Of a stretch of DNA of 64,000 nt, positions 51,216 to 60,196 are shown in pieces. The notes under the pieces are model-generated. The model was not told the origin of the DNA. It saw nothing but the letters and a program-made list of their open reading frames with translations, and did not search any database. The stretch lies in contig NZ_SJPY01000005.1 in NCBI RefSeq assembly GCF_007860185.1, forward strand, positions 468,713 to 532,712. The letters are read 5' to 3'. Numbering within the stretch: the stretch's first letter is position 1; the number at the start of each line of letters is the position of its first letter. A program made the position numbers and the translations under genes. The stretch is from Novipirellula aureliae (GTDB lineage Bacteria; Planctomycetota; Planctomycetia; Pirellulales; Pirellulaceae).

Positions 51216-54200
51216 CTAACGCATGTGGGGCAGGCGACGACCTTGGCTTCTGGCGAGCGTCAATTGATTGTTCAATTCATCGACTGACAATGCAACAATC
51301 GGAATGGTGATCAATGACTGCGGATCGATCTCGCTACTCGCTCGTCGCTTCGCTAATTGTTCGACCTCTTCCTCAAGAGCATCAAGCCAAGCGGGCACGT
51401 CGAGTCCCACACCACTGGGGTGCCGCGTCAAAAGCTCGGCCTCTGCTTCAAGCAATTGAAACGGTTTCGATGCTTTCGAGTTTGGCTTCGTCATTGTCTT
51501 GGACACGGATTGCGATTCTGGAGCCACGGGATTGATTTCAGCATCTCGCATCGCGGGTCCGACCAGTGCGCGCATTCGATCGATTGTCATCGGCTGCACA
51601 AAGCGTTCCAAGATCCGGTCGGCTACCGTCGGCATTCGCATTGCATAGTCCTTTTGCATCTTGCGAACTTTCTCGACATACAAATCGGCTTCGGCACCGA
51701 TCCGTTCGCTCAAACTTCGCCGCCACATCAACGCTGCTGCTTCGAAACCACTTCGCACCAGCACCTCGTGTGCCCACATCACGGGCTTCAAGTTCCAGGC
51801 AATTCGTTCATAACGAACTCGCAACCGCAGGAAATCCAGAAACATGTAGACCAAATCGCCGCGATCACTTTGAGTGGTCGTACTGTTGTAATCTTGGTAT
51901 TCGCTGTGATGATCGATCAAAGCTTCATAAACCAACGTGATCCAACGCTGAGCTTCATTGATGTCAAGTTTTCCAATCTCCAAATCCTCGTACAATCGGG
52001 TTTTTGAAAATTGGTCGTCGCCTTCCTGCAGCACTCGCTCTAACCAGGGAGCGACCCCCTGGTGCAGTATTGCTCGGACGTTGCCGAGTTGCAAAAACAC
52101 CTGAGTGAATATCGGGTCGCCATACTGTTTGATAAAGCCGACCAACTGGGTCCACTTTTTCGGGTCCGAAACGGTTTCGAGAGGCGAAAGACGCAGCGTT
52201 TGGCTATGCGCTAACCAACTGCCCAGCATTGTCTCGGTAACTCGTTCGAGTAGCGGGATCAGCACTTCAGCGAACGATTTTTCGTCGAGCAATCCACTGG
52301 TCGATTCTTCGACGCTCTTACGAGTTGATTCGACGATCGATGCAACGAGAGAGCGAAAACCGACTTGGAACAGACCATCGAACTCGGTAACGGCGCCGAT
52401 TCCGATCGGATTATTCTGTTCCATCAACCGCGCGGTTTCCATAAGCCGGCACGCTTCGGCAACGAGCCCACGACGGGGTAGCCAAAGTAGTAAGTGACGT
52501 AGCACGCGTTGCCGCAGTCGCGCGACATAGATTTTGACCGGATCGCCGCCGCGTGACAACGGAATGTAGAGCAGACTTTTGTCACTCAGTGCGTCTAAGA
52601 ATGGCGGAAACTGTTGCCGTACCTTTTTCGTGTTGCCGGAGATCAGTGCGGCAAACATTTTCACGGCTTGGACATCGTCCTCTGCCATTTCTTCGTTCGC
52701 ATCGATCAAATTCCACGTGCTGGTCGGAAGCGCCAATAGCGTTCCACAAATCAAACGCCGCGAATCCGACATTTCGACCGCCGTGCCAATGATGCGTTCC
52801 ATGAGCGAATCACGCAACACACGACGGCGATCGTAGCTTCGCATGGAATCCTTGTCGCTACCGGCTGGAGAAATCTTGTAGCGGCGGACGGCATCGAGCA
52901 GTTCCAATAGCCCGATACGGTTTTCGCGGGCCCGGCCTGCCCAACCTTCGAGGGCCTGCAACCGACCGTCTAAGTCATCGGTGGATTCGTCCATCTCCGC
53001 GATATCGGCAGCCACAGCCCACATCCGCGAAAGCGACTGCAGAAAACTTAAATGATCGACAAGTCGTTTTGACTCGGTTTCCAATTCATCGTGGCTCGCG
53101 TCGTCACCAAACTCGAAAACCGCGCCTTCGTTACCATCGTCGGTCGTATCGCGGTAGGTCATGTCCTCATAGGCTGCATCGAACAGACCCTCGTCATCAT
53201 CGTCGCCGCCTTCATCGGCGAGTGTCAATTCCCGATCCCAATCGCGTTTCTTTTTGGAGTGAGGAGCTTGATCCAAATTGAAATCGGGAGCCGACCAAAA
53301 CTCTTCCGCATTGGCTTCGAGAAAGTCAAAAAATTTACGGACAAGCGGCCAGATCCTTTGGGTGTCCCTGCCAACGGTCTGCTGCATGGCTGGTTGCGTG
53401 TAGGTTTCCTCGTCGCCATGATCGAGGGTGGCGCGAAGTCGAAGCAGCCATCGTTCGGCAAGCCTCGGTAGCGAACTGCCACCCGACCGAAGCCCGATTT
53501 CGTTGGCATTGCCGAGCCAATGGACAAGCAGTGCCATCGCTGGGGTAAAGTCGTTACGGTCTAGCAATGCCGATATGACCAGCGCGTAGGCTCGCGGCGA
53601 ATCGAACAGATCGGCGTGCGGTGCCCAAAACGCGACATCGCCCGCTGCGGCACCTCCTTCGTGCCATAACCGCAAAGCACGAGCCACCAATTTGGCGGAA
53701 TCATACGATTCGAGTGGATCAACGGCATCGATTGAATCGATGGTGTGAGCCGCAAATTGACGCCACCACTCGGCGATTTCGCTGTACTGATGTTCCATTT
53801 GCCTATAAGCAGCCTCATCGTCGCGAGCCGCCGCTTCGCTCCAGGCCTTGGCCATGTAACCGAACAATTGTTCGATCAAGTAAAGCAAATCGTCGACGCG
53901 ACCGTCATGGACCGAGCAATCGGGGCTAGGGTAGAGACTGAAATTGCCGCCAAAGCCGAGGATGTCCCAAGGATCGATCAATGCTCCGCATTGGATCGAT
54001 CGTTTGATCAGGTCAAAAACCTCCGCGGGCACTTTCAGTGCCGCTTCAGGGTTGCCGCTGCGAAGATCGCGAAGGCCAAGTGTGATTTCACAATCGATTC
54101 GGCACAACATCCGTGCGGAGGTTGCTGGCACCGCATCGACTTGTCGAGTCGCCGCGTCGGGGTAACCCATTCGCGCATACAAGCGAGCCAATTGAACGTG

Positions 54201-55328
54201 CTGCACCTGTGCGGCTCGACGCTCCGCCAAAGCGGCATTCAAGTGTTGCCGAACGGCCCCAAACGGTTGCCGCCGCATCTGTTGCTCTTTTTCCAATCGC
54301 TCCGCATGAGCCCCGGACAAACCAGTCATCTGGTCTTCGTAGAATGCATCTCGGTAGATTGCAATTGGCTTCATCAGAGTGCCCAGCGTCACGTCGCTAG
54401 TGTACGCGTTCGGCCCCCAACCACTGATCCCCGACGCCATCAAAATGGTGCCTGCCAACACGGTGGCCGCTTCGGTCAACAACTCGCTGACCGGGTGTTC
54501 GCTCGGTTCCTCCACACGGCTTAGCAGTGCATCGAGCGTGACTTGGCGAAGCACGAAACGATCATAGTAGCCGTCATCGTCGATCGAACGTGTATCCCAA
54601 CCACCAAAGTGGTAATTAGGCCGACGGTTGACCGGATGATCGAAGTCAAAGGCACGCGGATCGAGCGACAGTTCCTGCATTCGATCGAGATTGAACGATG
54701 CAGCCCGCAGAATATCGGGGTCGGTTTGCCCAAGAACCTCAATCGCTAGTTCGATCATTTTGCGGTATCGACCGCTCGATACACCGGCACCAGGAATATA
54801 AAGCGGAATGGGACGAACGAATTCGTGCGGATAGGGCTGACAGCGGCGGTTCTCTAAAACGGCAACCGGACGATAGCCTACATAGTCGTTCAACCGCAGG
54901 ATCGACTCTTGGACAATGGAGTCATCTGAACCAGAAAACCCAATTTCCAAGATGGTTTCAGCAGCCCTTCCAAGAAAAAAGCCGTTGAAGAGAACTTCAG
55001 GAGCTTGATGAAACAGGAGGTCACGGTGGTAATCAAGATAGGCGGGTAGCAGATCACTCCACAGCAACTTGACCATTCGAGTCGCTTGCCCGATGTCACT
55101 AAACGCGTCTTGTTCGCGGTGAAGACGCTCCAGCGTTTCGATCATCCAATCCTTCAATACCAACCATGCCGCTGGGCCAGCCAGCGGGTCCCCCCCCGCC
55201 GCTTTGTCGAAGATCTCGTTCCAAGCAGCGAAGACCAACGGCCCGCCACTTCCCGACGAAAAGTTCAGATAACCTGCCAATCGTCGCAGCGAATCGCTGA
55301 TGTTATCGGGAGGCATAGCGTATGACAT
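51216..55328 (-). CDS. Large hypothetical planctomycete protein
   Basis: I place the start at ATG 55328 ('MSYAMPPDNISDSLRRLAGY'), since the 18 codons upstream look non-conserved; the product is about 1,370 residues. It is soluble and mostly helical, with tetratricopeptide-like stretches ('ARLYARMGYPDAATRQVDAV', 'AEACRLMETARLMEQN'), an Asp/Glu-rich insert ('DEGGDDDDEGLFD') and a charged C-terminal region 'LLEAEAELLTRHPSGVGLDV'. No signal peptide, no catalytic motif recognised. Probably a scaffold. Family unknown to me. Confidence 0.75.
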   Translation of the reverse strand: MSYAMPPDNISDSLRRLAGYLNFSSGSGGPLVFAAWNEIFDKAAGGDPLAGPAAWLVLKDWMIETLERLHREQDAFSDIGQATRMVKLLWSDLLPAYLDYHRDLLFHQAPEVLFNGFFLGRAAETILEIGFSGSDDSIVQESILRLNDYVGYRPVAVLENRRCQPYPHEFVRPIPLYIPGAGVSSGRYRKMIELAIEVLGQTDPDILRAASFNLDRMQELSLDPRAFDFDHPVNRRPNYHFGGWDTRSIDDDGYYDRFVLRQVTLDALLSRVEEPSEHPVSELLTEAATVLAGTILMASGISGWGPNAYTSDVTLGTLMKPIAIYRDAFYEDQMTGLSGAHAERLEKEQQMRRQPFGAVRQHLNAALAERRAAQVQHVQLARLYARMGYPDAATRQVDAVPATSARMLCRIDCEITLGLRDLRSGNPEAALKVPAEVFDLIKRSIQCGALIDPWDILGFGGNFSLYPSPDCSVHDGRVDDLLYLIEQLFGYMAKAWSEAAARDDEAAYRQMEHQYSEIAEWWRQFAAHTIDSIDAVDPLESYDSAKLVARALRLWHEGGAAAGDVAFWAPHADLFDSPRAYALVISALLDRNDFTPAMALLVHWLGNANEIGLRSGGSSLPRLAERWLLRLRATLDHGDEETYTQPAMQQTVGRDTQRIWPLVRKFFDFLEANAEEFWSAPDFNLDQAPHSKKKRDWDRELTLADEGGDDDDEGLFDAAYEDMTYRDTTDDGNEGAVFEFGDDASHDELETESKRLVDHLSFLQSLSRMWAVAADIAEMDESTDDLDGRLQALEGWAGRARENRIGLLELLDAVRRYKISPAGSDKDSMRSYDRRRVLRDSLMERIIGTAVEMSDSRRLICGTLLALPTSTWNLIDANEEMAEDDVQAVKMFAALISGNTKKVRQQFPPFLDALSDKSLLYIPLSRGGDPVKIYVARLRQRVLRHLLLWLPRRGLVAEACRLMETARLMEQNNPIGIGAVTEFDGLFQVGFRSLVASIVESTRKSVEESTSGLLDEKSFAEVLIPLLERVTETMLGSWLAHSQTLRLSPLETVSDPKKWTQLVGFIKQYGDPIFTQVFLQLGNVRAILHQGVAPWLERVLQEGDDQFSKTRLYEDLEIGKLDINEAQRWITLVYEALIDHHSEYQDYNSTTTQSDRGDLVYMFLDFLRLRVRYERIAWNLKPVMWAHEVLVRSGFEAAALMWRRSLSERIGAEADLYVEKVRKMQKDYAMRMPTVADRILERFVQPMTIDRMRALVGPAMRDAEINPVAPESQSVSKTMTKPNSKASKPFQLLEAEAELLTRHPSGVGLDVPAWLDALEEEVEQLAKRRASSEIDPQSLITIPIVALSVDELNNQLTLARSQGRRLPHMR

Positions 55329-55475
55329 CAAACGGTAAATTGGTACAAGGTGGTGGGGTGAGGGTTGGTGCCCAAATGGCAAGGCGGTAGAGGGTCTTGT
55401 TCAAGGCCCCCATGTCAAAGGATCTTTAACAAGATCCGCAACGCTAACAACACGCTGGCGTTATTTAAAACGATC

Positions 55476-55805
55476 CTAGGATTTTTTCTTCTTCCCTTTC
55501 ACGCCAGAGGCTTTTTTCTTGCTCGATTTTTTGACCGCTTTCTTGACGGATTTCTTGACGGCTTTCTTGACGGCTTTCTTCACCGATTTTTTAACGGCTT
55601 TCTTTGCGGCGACCTTCTTTGTAGCCGCCTTTTTCGAGACTTTCTTTTTTTCCGCAGGCCTCTTGGCCTTAGCTTTCTTCGCTGACTTCTTTGCCGCTTT
55701 CTTTACGGACTTTTTTGAGGTCTTCTTTTTTGCTGTCTTGCTGCCAAAAATCCGGTCAAAATTATCGGCGTACTTCTCGGTGGCACCCGTTCGTATTGTC
55801 GTCAT
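55476..55805 (-). CDS. Histone-H1-like lysine-rich protein
   Basis: A 109-residue protein in two parts: a short N-terminal conserved-looking segment 'MTTIRTGATEKYADNFDRIFG' and a tail built of Lys/Ala repeats ('KKAVKKSVKKAVKKAVKKS'). The tail resembles histone H1 and bacterial Hc1/AlgP-type DNA-compacting proteins, so it most likely binds DNA without sequence specificity. The N-terminal segment may be the specific contact. Composition is extreme (A+K+S dominate). Confidence 0.8.
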   Translation of the reverse strand: MTTIRTGATEKYADNFDRIFGSKTAKKKTSKKSVKKAAKKSAKKAKAKRPAEKKKVSKKAATKKVAAKKAVKKSVKKAVKKAVKKSVKKAVKKSSKKKASGVKGKKKKS

Positions 55806-55889
55806 GATTTTTCCTTCAAATCTTCTTGAATTGAGTTTAAGTAAAAAGTGGAGTAAAGTTTGAGCTAGGACGAATTTCCATCCGTTCTC

Positions 55890-57563
55890 CTAGGCATGAA
55901 TGCTCTTGTATCGCGTTCGTTTTGCTTCGTCGGGATCATCGCCCATTCGCTCGCGAAGGTTGCGATCGTAGGTATCGAAGTTGCCTTCGCACCAAACGAG
56001 TTTTCCATCGCCTTCGAATGCTAAAATGTGTGTCGCCAAGCGATCGAGGAACCAACGGTCATGGCTGGTCACGACGACACAACCTGCGAAGTTCGCGATC
56101 GCTTCTTCGAGCGCCCGCAGCGTATCAACGTCCAAGTCATTGGTCGGTTCGTCAAGGAGCAAAACATTACACCCTTGGCGAAGCAGTTTGGCTAGGTGGA
56201 CCCGATTGCGTTCACCGCCTGACAATTTGCCAACCTTCTTTTCTTGATCGGGTCCCTTGAAGTTGAAGCGGGCGACGTAAGCGCGAGCGGCAATGTTGCG
56301 TCCGCCCATCACGATCGTTTCGGTACCGCCGCTGATCTCCTGAAAGACCGTTTTTTCTGGGTCGAGCGAATCGCGGCTTTGATCGACGTACCCCAAGTCA
56401 ACAGTGTCACCGATCCGAATCGTCCCCGAATCCGGTTTGTCTTGGCCGGTAATCATTCGGAACAGCGTCGTTTTGCCCGCACCGTTCGGTCCGATCACAC
56501 CGATGATGCCACCAGCCGGCAATCGAAACGACAAATCATCCATCAACACATTGTCACCGAACGCTTTATGGATATTCTTGCCTTCAATGACCAAGTCACC
56601 AAGGTGCCGACCCGATGGAATCTGTATTTCCAACTCATCAGGCCGATCTTCAAACGACTGAGCGGACATTTCTTCGTACGATTTGATACGAGCTTTGCTC
56701 TTTGCTTGACGAGCCTTCGGACTCATGCGAATCCATTCCAATTCGCGAGCCAACGTTCGTTCACGCGCCTTGGCTTGGCGTTGTTCGATATGGATCCGCT
56801 TCTCGCGTGCCTCAAGCCAAGCGGTATAGTTTCCTTCGAACGGAATTCCTTTGCCTCGATCGATTTCCAAGATCCACTGGGCGACATTGTCGAGGAAATA
56901 GCGGTCGTGCGTGACGGCGACAACGGTCCCGGCGTAGCGAGCCAAATGCTGTTCGAGCCATGAAACCGACTCCGCATCCAAGTGGTTGGTCGGTTCGTCG
57001 AGCAATAGCAGATCGGGTTGCCGGATCAGCAATTGGCAAAGCGCGACGCGGCGACGTTCACCACCTGACAACTTGGTGACATCAGCATCGCCCGGCGGCA
57101 GATTCATAACCGCCATTGAAACCTCCACCTGACGATCGAGTTCCCACAAATCGGCGGCATCGATAACATCTTGCAACCTCGCCATCTCATCGCATAGCTT
57201 GGTCATTTCCTCCTCATCGGTGACATCGCCAAGCTTCATACTGATTTCGTTGTAGCGGTCGACTACCTGTCGCCGCTCGGAAACCGCTTCTTGTACGTTT
57301 TCAAAAACCGTTTTTGTTGGATCGAGCGGTGGTTCTTGTTCTAAATAGCCCACCGAAAAACCGTTCGACAATCGAGCGGTTCCGTCGAACTCTTTGTCGG
57401 TGCCCGCCATAATTCGCAGAAGCGTCGATTTACCAGCACCATTGGGGCCAAGCACACCGATTTTGGCACCTGGATAAAACGCCAAACAAACGTCTTCAAG
57501 AATGACCTTTTGGCCATGCTTTTTGGTCAGATTCTCAACTTGGTAGATATACTGTCGCGACAT
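55890..57563 (-). CDS. ettA: Energy-dependent translational throttle protein EttA (ABC-F)
   Basis: A 557-residue soluble ABC-F ATPase with two nucleotide-binding domains: '[19 protein letters not shown]' with '[15 protein letters not shown]' and '[12 protein letters not shown]', then '[18 protein letters not shown]' with '[15 protein letters not shown]' and '[11 protein letters not shown]'. The arm insertion ('[21 protein letters not shown]') and the linker '[20 protein letters not shown]' fit EttA. EttA binds the ribosomal E site and gates entry into elongation according to ADP/ATP. Length matches the family (about 555). Confidence 0.94.
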   Translation of the reverse strand: MSRQYIYQVENLTKKHGQKVILEDVCLAFYPGAKIGVLGPNGAGKSTLLRIMAGTDKEFDGTARLSNGFSVGYLEQEPPLDPTKTVFENVQEAVSERRQVVDRYNEISMKLGDVTDEEEMTKLCDEMARLQDVIDAADLWELDRQVEVSMAVMNLPPGDADVTKLSGGERRRVALCQLLIRQPDLLLLDEPTNHLDAESVSWLEQHLARYAGTVVAVTHDRYFLDNVAQWILEIDRGKGIPFEGNYTAWLEAREKRIHIEQRQAKARERTLARELEWIRMSPKARQAKSKARIKSYEEMSAQSFEDRPDELEIQIPSGRHLGDLVIEGKNIHKAFGDNVLMDDLSFRLPAGGIIGVIGPNGAGKTTLFRMITGQDKPDSGTIRIGDTVDLGYVDQSRDSLDPEKTVFQEISGGTETIVMGGRNIAARAYVARFNFKGPDQEKKVGKLSGGERNRVHLAKLLRQGCNVLLLDEPTNDLDVDTLRALEEAIANFAGCVVVTSHDRWFLDRLATHILAFEGDGKLVWCEGNFDTYDRNLRERMGDDPDEAKRTRYKSIHA

Positions 57564-57649
57564 TTAGGAAGAGTAAAGTTGGAAGGGTGAGTTGTAAAAG
57601 TGAAATCGTTGATCGATGGAGGCTGGAGAAACGCAAAGCTTGCTCCCGC

Positions 57650-59218
57650 TCATTCCCACTCAATCGTTGCCGGTGGCTTGCTGCTGATGTCGTAACAAAC
57701 GCGGTTGATCCCCGCTACTTCGTTGATGATTCGTGTGCTGATTCGCGCCAACAAGTCGTACGGCAAACGGCTCCAATCGGCTGTCATGAAGTCATCCGTC
57801 TTGACGCTGCGGATGGCAATCGCATTGTCGTAGGTTCGAGCATCGCCCATCACACCAACACTTTGGACGGGTAACAGAACAGCGAACGATTGACTGGTTT
57901 CACGATACAAACCAGCAGCAACGATCTCACTGACCACGATCGAATCCGCTTCTCGCAGCACCTTCAATTTTTCTCGGGTCACTTCGCCCAAACAACGAAC
58001 CGCCAAACCGGGACCTGGGAACGGGTGCCGCCAAACCAGCGATTCGGGCAGTCCCAATTCGAGTCCCAGGCGTCGGACTTCGTCTTTAAACAGATCGCGT
58101 AGCGGCTCGATTAGTTCAAACCCGAGTTCCTCCGGCAAACCGCCAACGTTGTGGTGCAACTTGATCGTTGCTGCGGGACCGTCCGGGTCGGCCCCACTTT
58201 CGATCACATCCGGGTACAAAGTGCCTTGAGCGAGAAAGCGAGCGTCTTCAATTTTGAGGGCTTCCTGCTTAAAACACTCGATGAACGCGTGGCCGATCCG
58301 TCGCCGCTTCTCTTGCGGTTCGCTAATGCCTTCGAGTGTATCAAGGAACCGGTCCTCCGCTTGAACGACATGCAAATCGGTTTTGAAGTGGCTGCTAAAT
58401 TCCTGGATGACCGTTACCTGTTCGTCCTTTCGAAGCAATCCATTGTCCACCAGGATACATGACAATTGCGGCCCGATTGCTTTGTAGAGCAGTGCGGCGA
58501 CGACGGAGGAATCAACACCGCCGCTGAGCCCACAAATGACACGCGATTTACCGACCCGTTCGCGGATCTGCTCGATCGCAGCTTGAGCAAAATCGCCGAG
58601 CTGCCAAGTCCCCTCGCAGCCGCAGACCTCCAAAACAAAGTTGCGAAGAATTTGACCGCCTAGCGGTGTATGAGTCACTTCGGGATGGAACTGCATCGCA
58701 TAGATCGGCAATTCGCGGTGCGAGATCGCAGCGAAGGGACACGTCTTGGTCGACGCCAACGGCTTGAACACATCCGATACCGATGAGACTTGGTCACCGT
58801 GACTCATCCATACGTCAATGTTCTCGGGCAGCCCGCGAAACAGCACGTCGTTGTCGCTGATCGTGCACTTTGCTGGACCATATTCGCGACTCGGCGTATT
58901 GTCGACCTTGCCTCCCAGGGCTTCGCAAGCTAACTGCATCCCATAACAAATCCCCAGGACGGGAATGCCTAAGCGGAACAGCTCCGGATCACAACGCGGC
59001 GCACCCTCTTCGTAAACGCTCGACGGCCCGCCCGACAAAATAATCCCCTTTGGATTCAGTTCGGCGATGCGGTCAGCCGACAAGTCGTGGCGTAAAATTT
59101 GACAGTAAACGTTCTGTTCACGAACTCGCCGGGCAATCAATTGGGCATACTGCGACCCAAAGTCCAGGACGACAATGCGTTGATCGGTCAGGTTTTCGGT
59201 AACGATTGATTCGGCCAT
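57650..59218 (-). CDS. guaA: GMP synthase (glutamine-hydrolysing)
   Basis: A 522-residue protein: class I glutamine amidotransferase domain with '[18 protein letters not shown]' (nucleophile Cys) and '[17 protein letters not shown]' (His, Glu), ATP-pyrophosphatase domain with '[19 protein letters not shown]', and the dimerisation domain ending '[20 protein letters not shown]'. It converts XMP, glutamine and ATP to GMP. Complete. It lies downstream of no other purine gene. Confidence 0.97.
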   Translation of the reverse strand: MAESIVTENLTDQRIVVLDFGSQYAQLIARRVREQNVYCQILRHDLSADRIAELNPKGIILSGGPSSVYEEGAPRCDPELFRLGIPVLGICYGMQLACEALGGKVDNTPSREYGPAKCTISDNDVLFRGLPENIDVWMSHGDQVSSVSDVFKPLASTKTCPFAAISHRELPIYAMQFHPEVTHTPLGGQILRNFVLEVCGCEGTWQLGDFAQAAIEQIRERVGKSRVICGLSGGVDSSVVAALLYKAIGPQLSCILVDNGLLRKDEQVTVIQEFSSHFKTDLHVVQAEDRFLDTLEGISEPQEKRRRIGHAFIECFKQEALKIEDARFLAQGTLYPDVIESGADPDGPAATIKLHHNVGGLPEELGFELIEPLRDLFKDEVRRLGLELGLPESLVWRHPFPGPGLAVRCLGEVTREKLKVLREADSIVVSEIVAAGLYRETSQSFAVLLPVQSVGVMGDARTYDNAIAIRSVKTDDFMTADWSRLPYDLLARISTRIINEVAGINRVCYDISSKPPATIEWE

Positions 59219-59424
59219 AGCTTTGTCTAAAAATGGGCAAGTTGCCGCCTGTTAAGAACACCTTCGACGCGAAACATTGCTGTTTAAAATAAAAAAACGT
59301 TCGTGGTGTCGCAGGATTGAATGGTGAAGTGTAGAAAATGACCGATTATTCCCCAAGGGGTTGTGATTCTGAATAACTCATTTGGAGCACCCTCCAACCG
59401 AAAATTTCAAACGGAAAGCGAACG

Positions 59425-60186
59425 ATGAGAATACTGTTATCCAACGACGACGGCGTTTTCGCACCTGGATTGGCGGCACTCGAGCATCAGCTTCGGCATC
59501 TGGGCGAAGTCTTTGTGGTCGCTCCAGCAACCGAACAGAGCGGTGTAGGCCATTCGATTACCTATCTTTCGCCGCTGACTTGCAAATCGATCCGTCGCGA
59601 TGGACGGCATTGGGCTTGGGCCGTCGCCGGGTCGCCAGCCGATTCGGTGAAATTGGCGATCGCAGAATTGTTTAAAGATGATCCGATCGATCTGGTCGTT
59701 AGCGGCATCAACAGCGGGCTGAATGCCGGCATCAATGTGCTTTATAGCGGTACCGTCGCCGCAGCAATCGAAGGCGCCTTCTTTGGAGTCACTAGCGTTG
59801 CGGTGTCGCTCGAATACGATCCTGCCGCCGACTTCCAATCCGCTGCGGTGATCGCTCGCAACGTGATCGGCGGTCTGATCAAGAAACCGCAAGCGAGAGG
59901 CAAGCTGTTTAATTTGAACGTTCCTACCGCCGCCACCCTGTCGCCAGCGAAATTATCGATCGTGCCAATGGCGCTGGCTCAGTACGGACGGAAATACGAA
60001 AAACGCGAAGACCCCGGCGGACGCCCCTATTATTGGGCGCTGTGGGCCGAACCCGAAAAAGCGCCCGCCGGACGTAGCGACATTACCGAACTTCGCCGCG
60101 GTAACGTCACCCTATCCCCTCTCCATTTTGACCTCACGGACGAATCGCTCGTCGAAATCATGGAAGATTGGGAATTAGAGGTATAG
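59425..60186 (+). CDS. surE: 5'/3'-nucleotidase SurE
   Basis: A 253-residue protein beginning 'MRILLSNDDGVFAPGLAALE' (the N-D-D metal site), with 'VVAPATEQSGVGHSITYLSP', 'DLVVSGINSGLNAGINVLYSG' (N and S of the active site) and 'GTVAAAIEGAFFGVTSVAVS'. SurE removes phosphate from nucleoside monophosphates and short polyphosphate in stationary-phase survival. GGAAAG lies 8 bp before ATG. It is divergent from guaA. Confidence 0.95.
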   Translation: MRILLSNDDGVFAPGLAALEHQLRHLGEVFVVAPATEQSGVGHSITYLSPLTCKSIRRDGRHWAWAVAGSPADSVKLAIAELFKDDPIDLVVSGINSGLNAGINVLYSGTVAAAIEGAFFGVTSVAVSLEYDPAADFQSAAVIARNVIGGLIKKPQARGKLFNLNVPTAATLSPAKLSIVPMALAQYGRKYEKREDPGGRPYYWALWAEPEKAPAGRSDITELRRGNVTLSPLHFDLTDESLVEIMEDWELEV

Positions 60187-60196
60187 CCTACCGTCT

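Noticed and set aside
51357-52007. 216-codon plus-strand frame inside the large hypothetical gene
   Set aside because: His/Arg/Ser-rich shadow with no start signal; the minus frame is continuous over 4 kb.
55519-55863. Plus-strand hydrophobic frame opposite the histone-like gene
   Set aside because: Phe/Leu-rich translation is the direct antisense of Lys/Ala codons.
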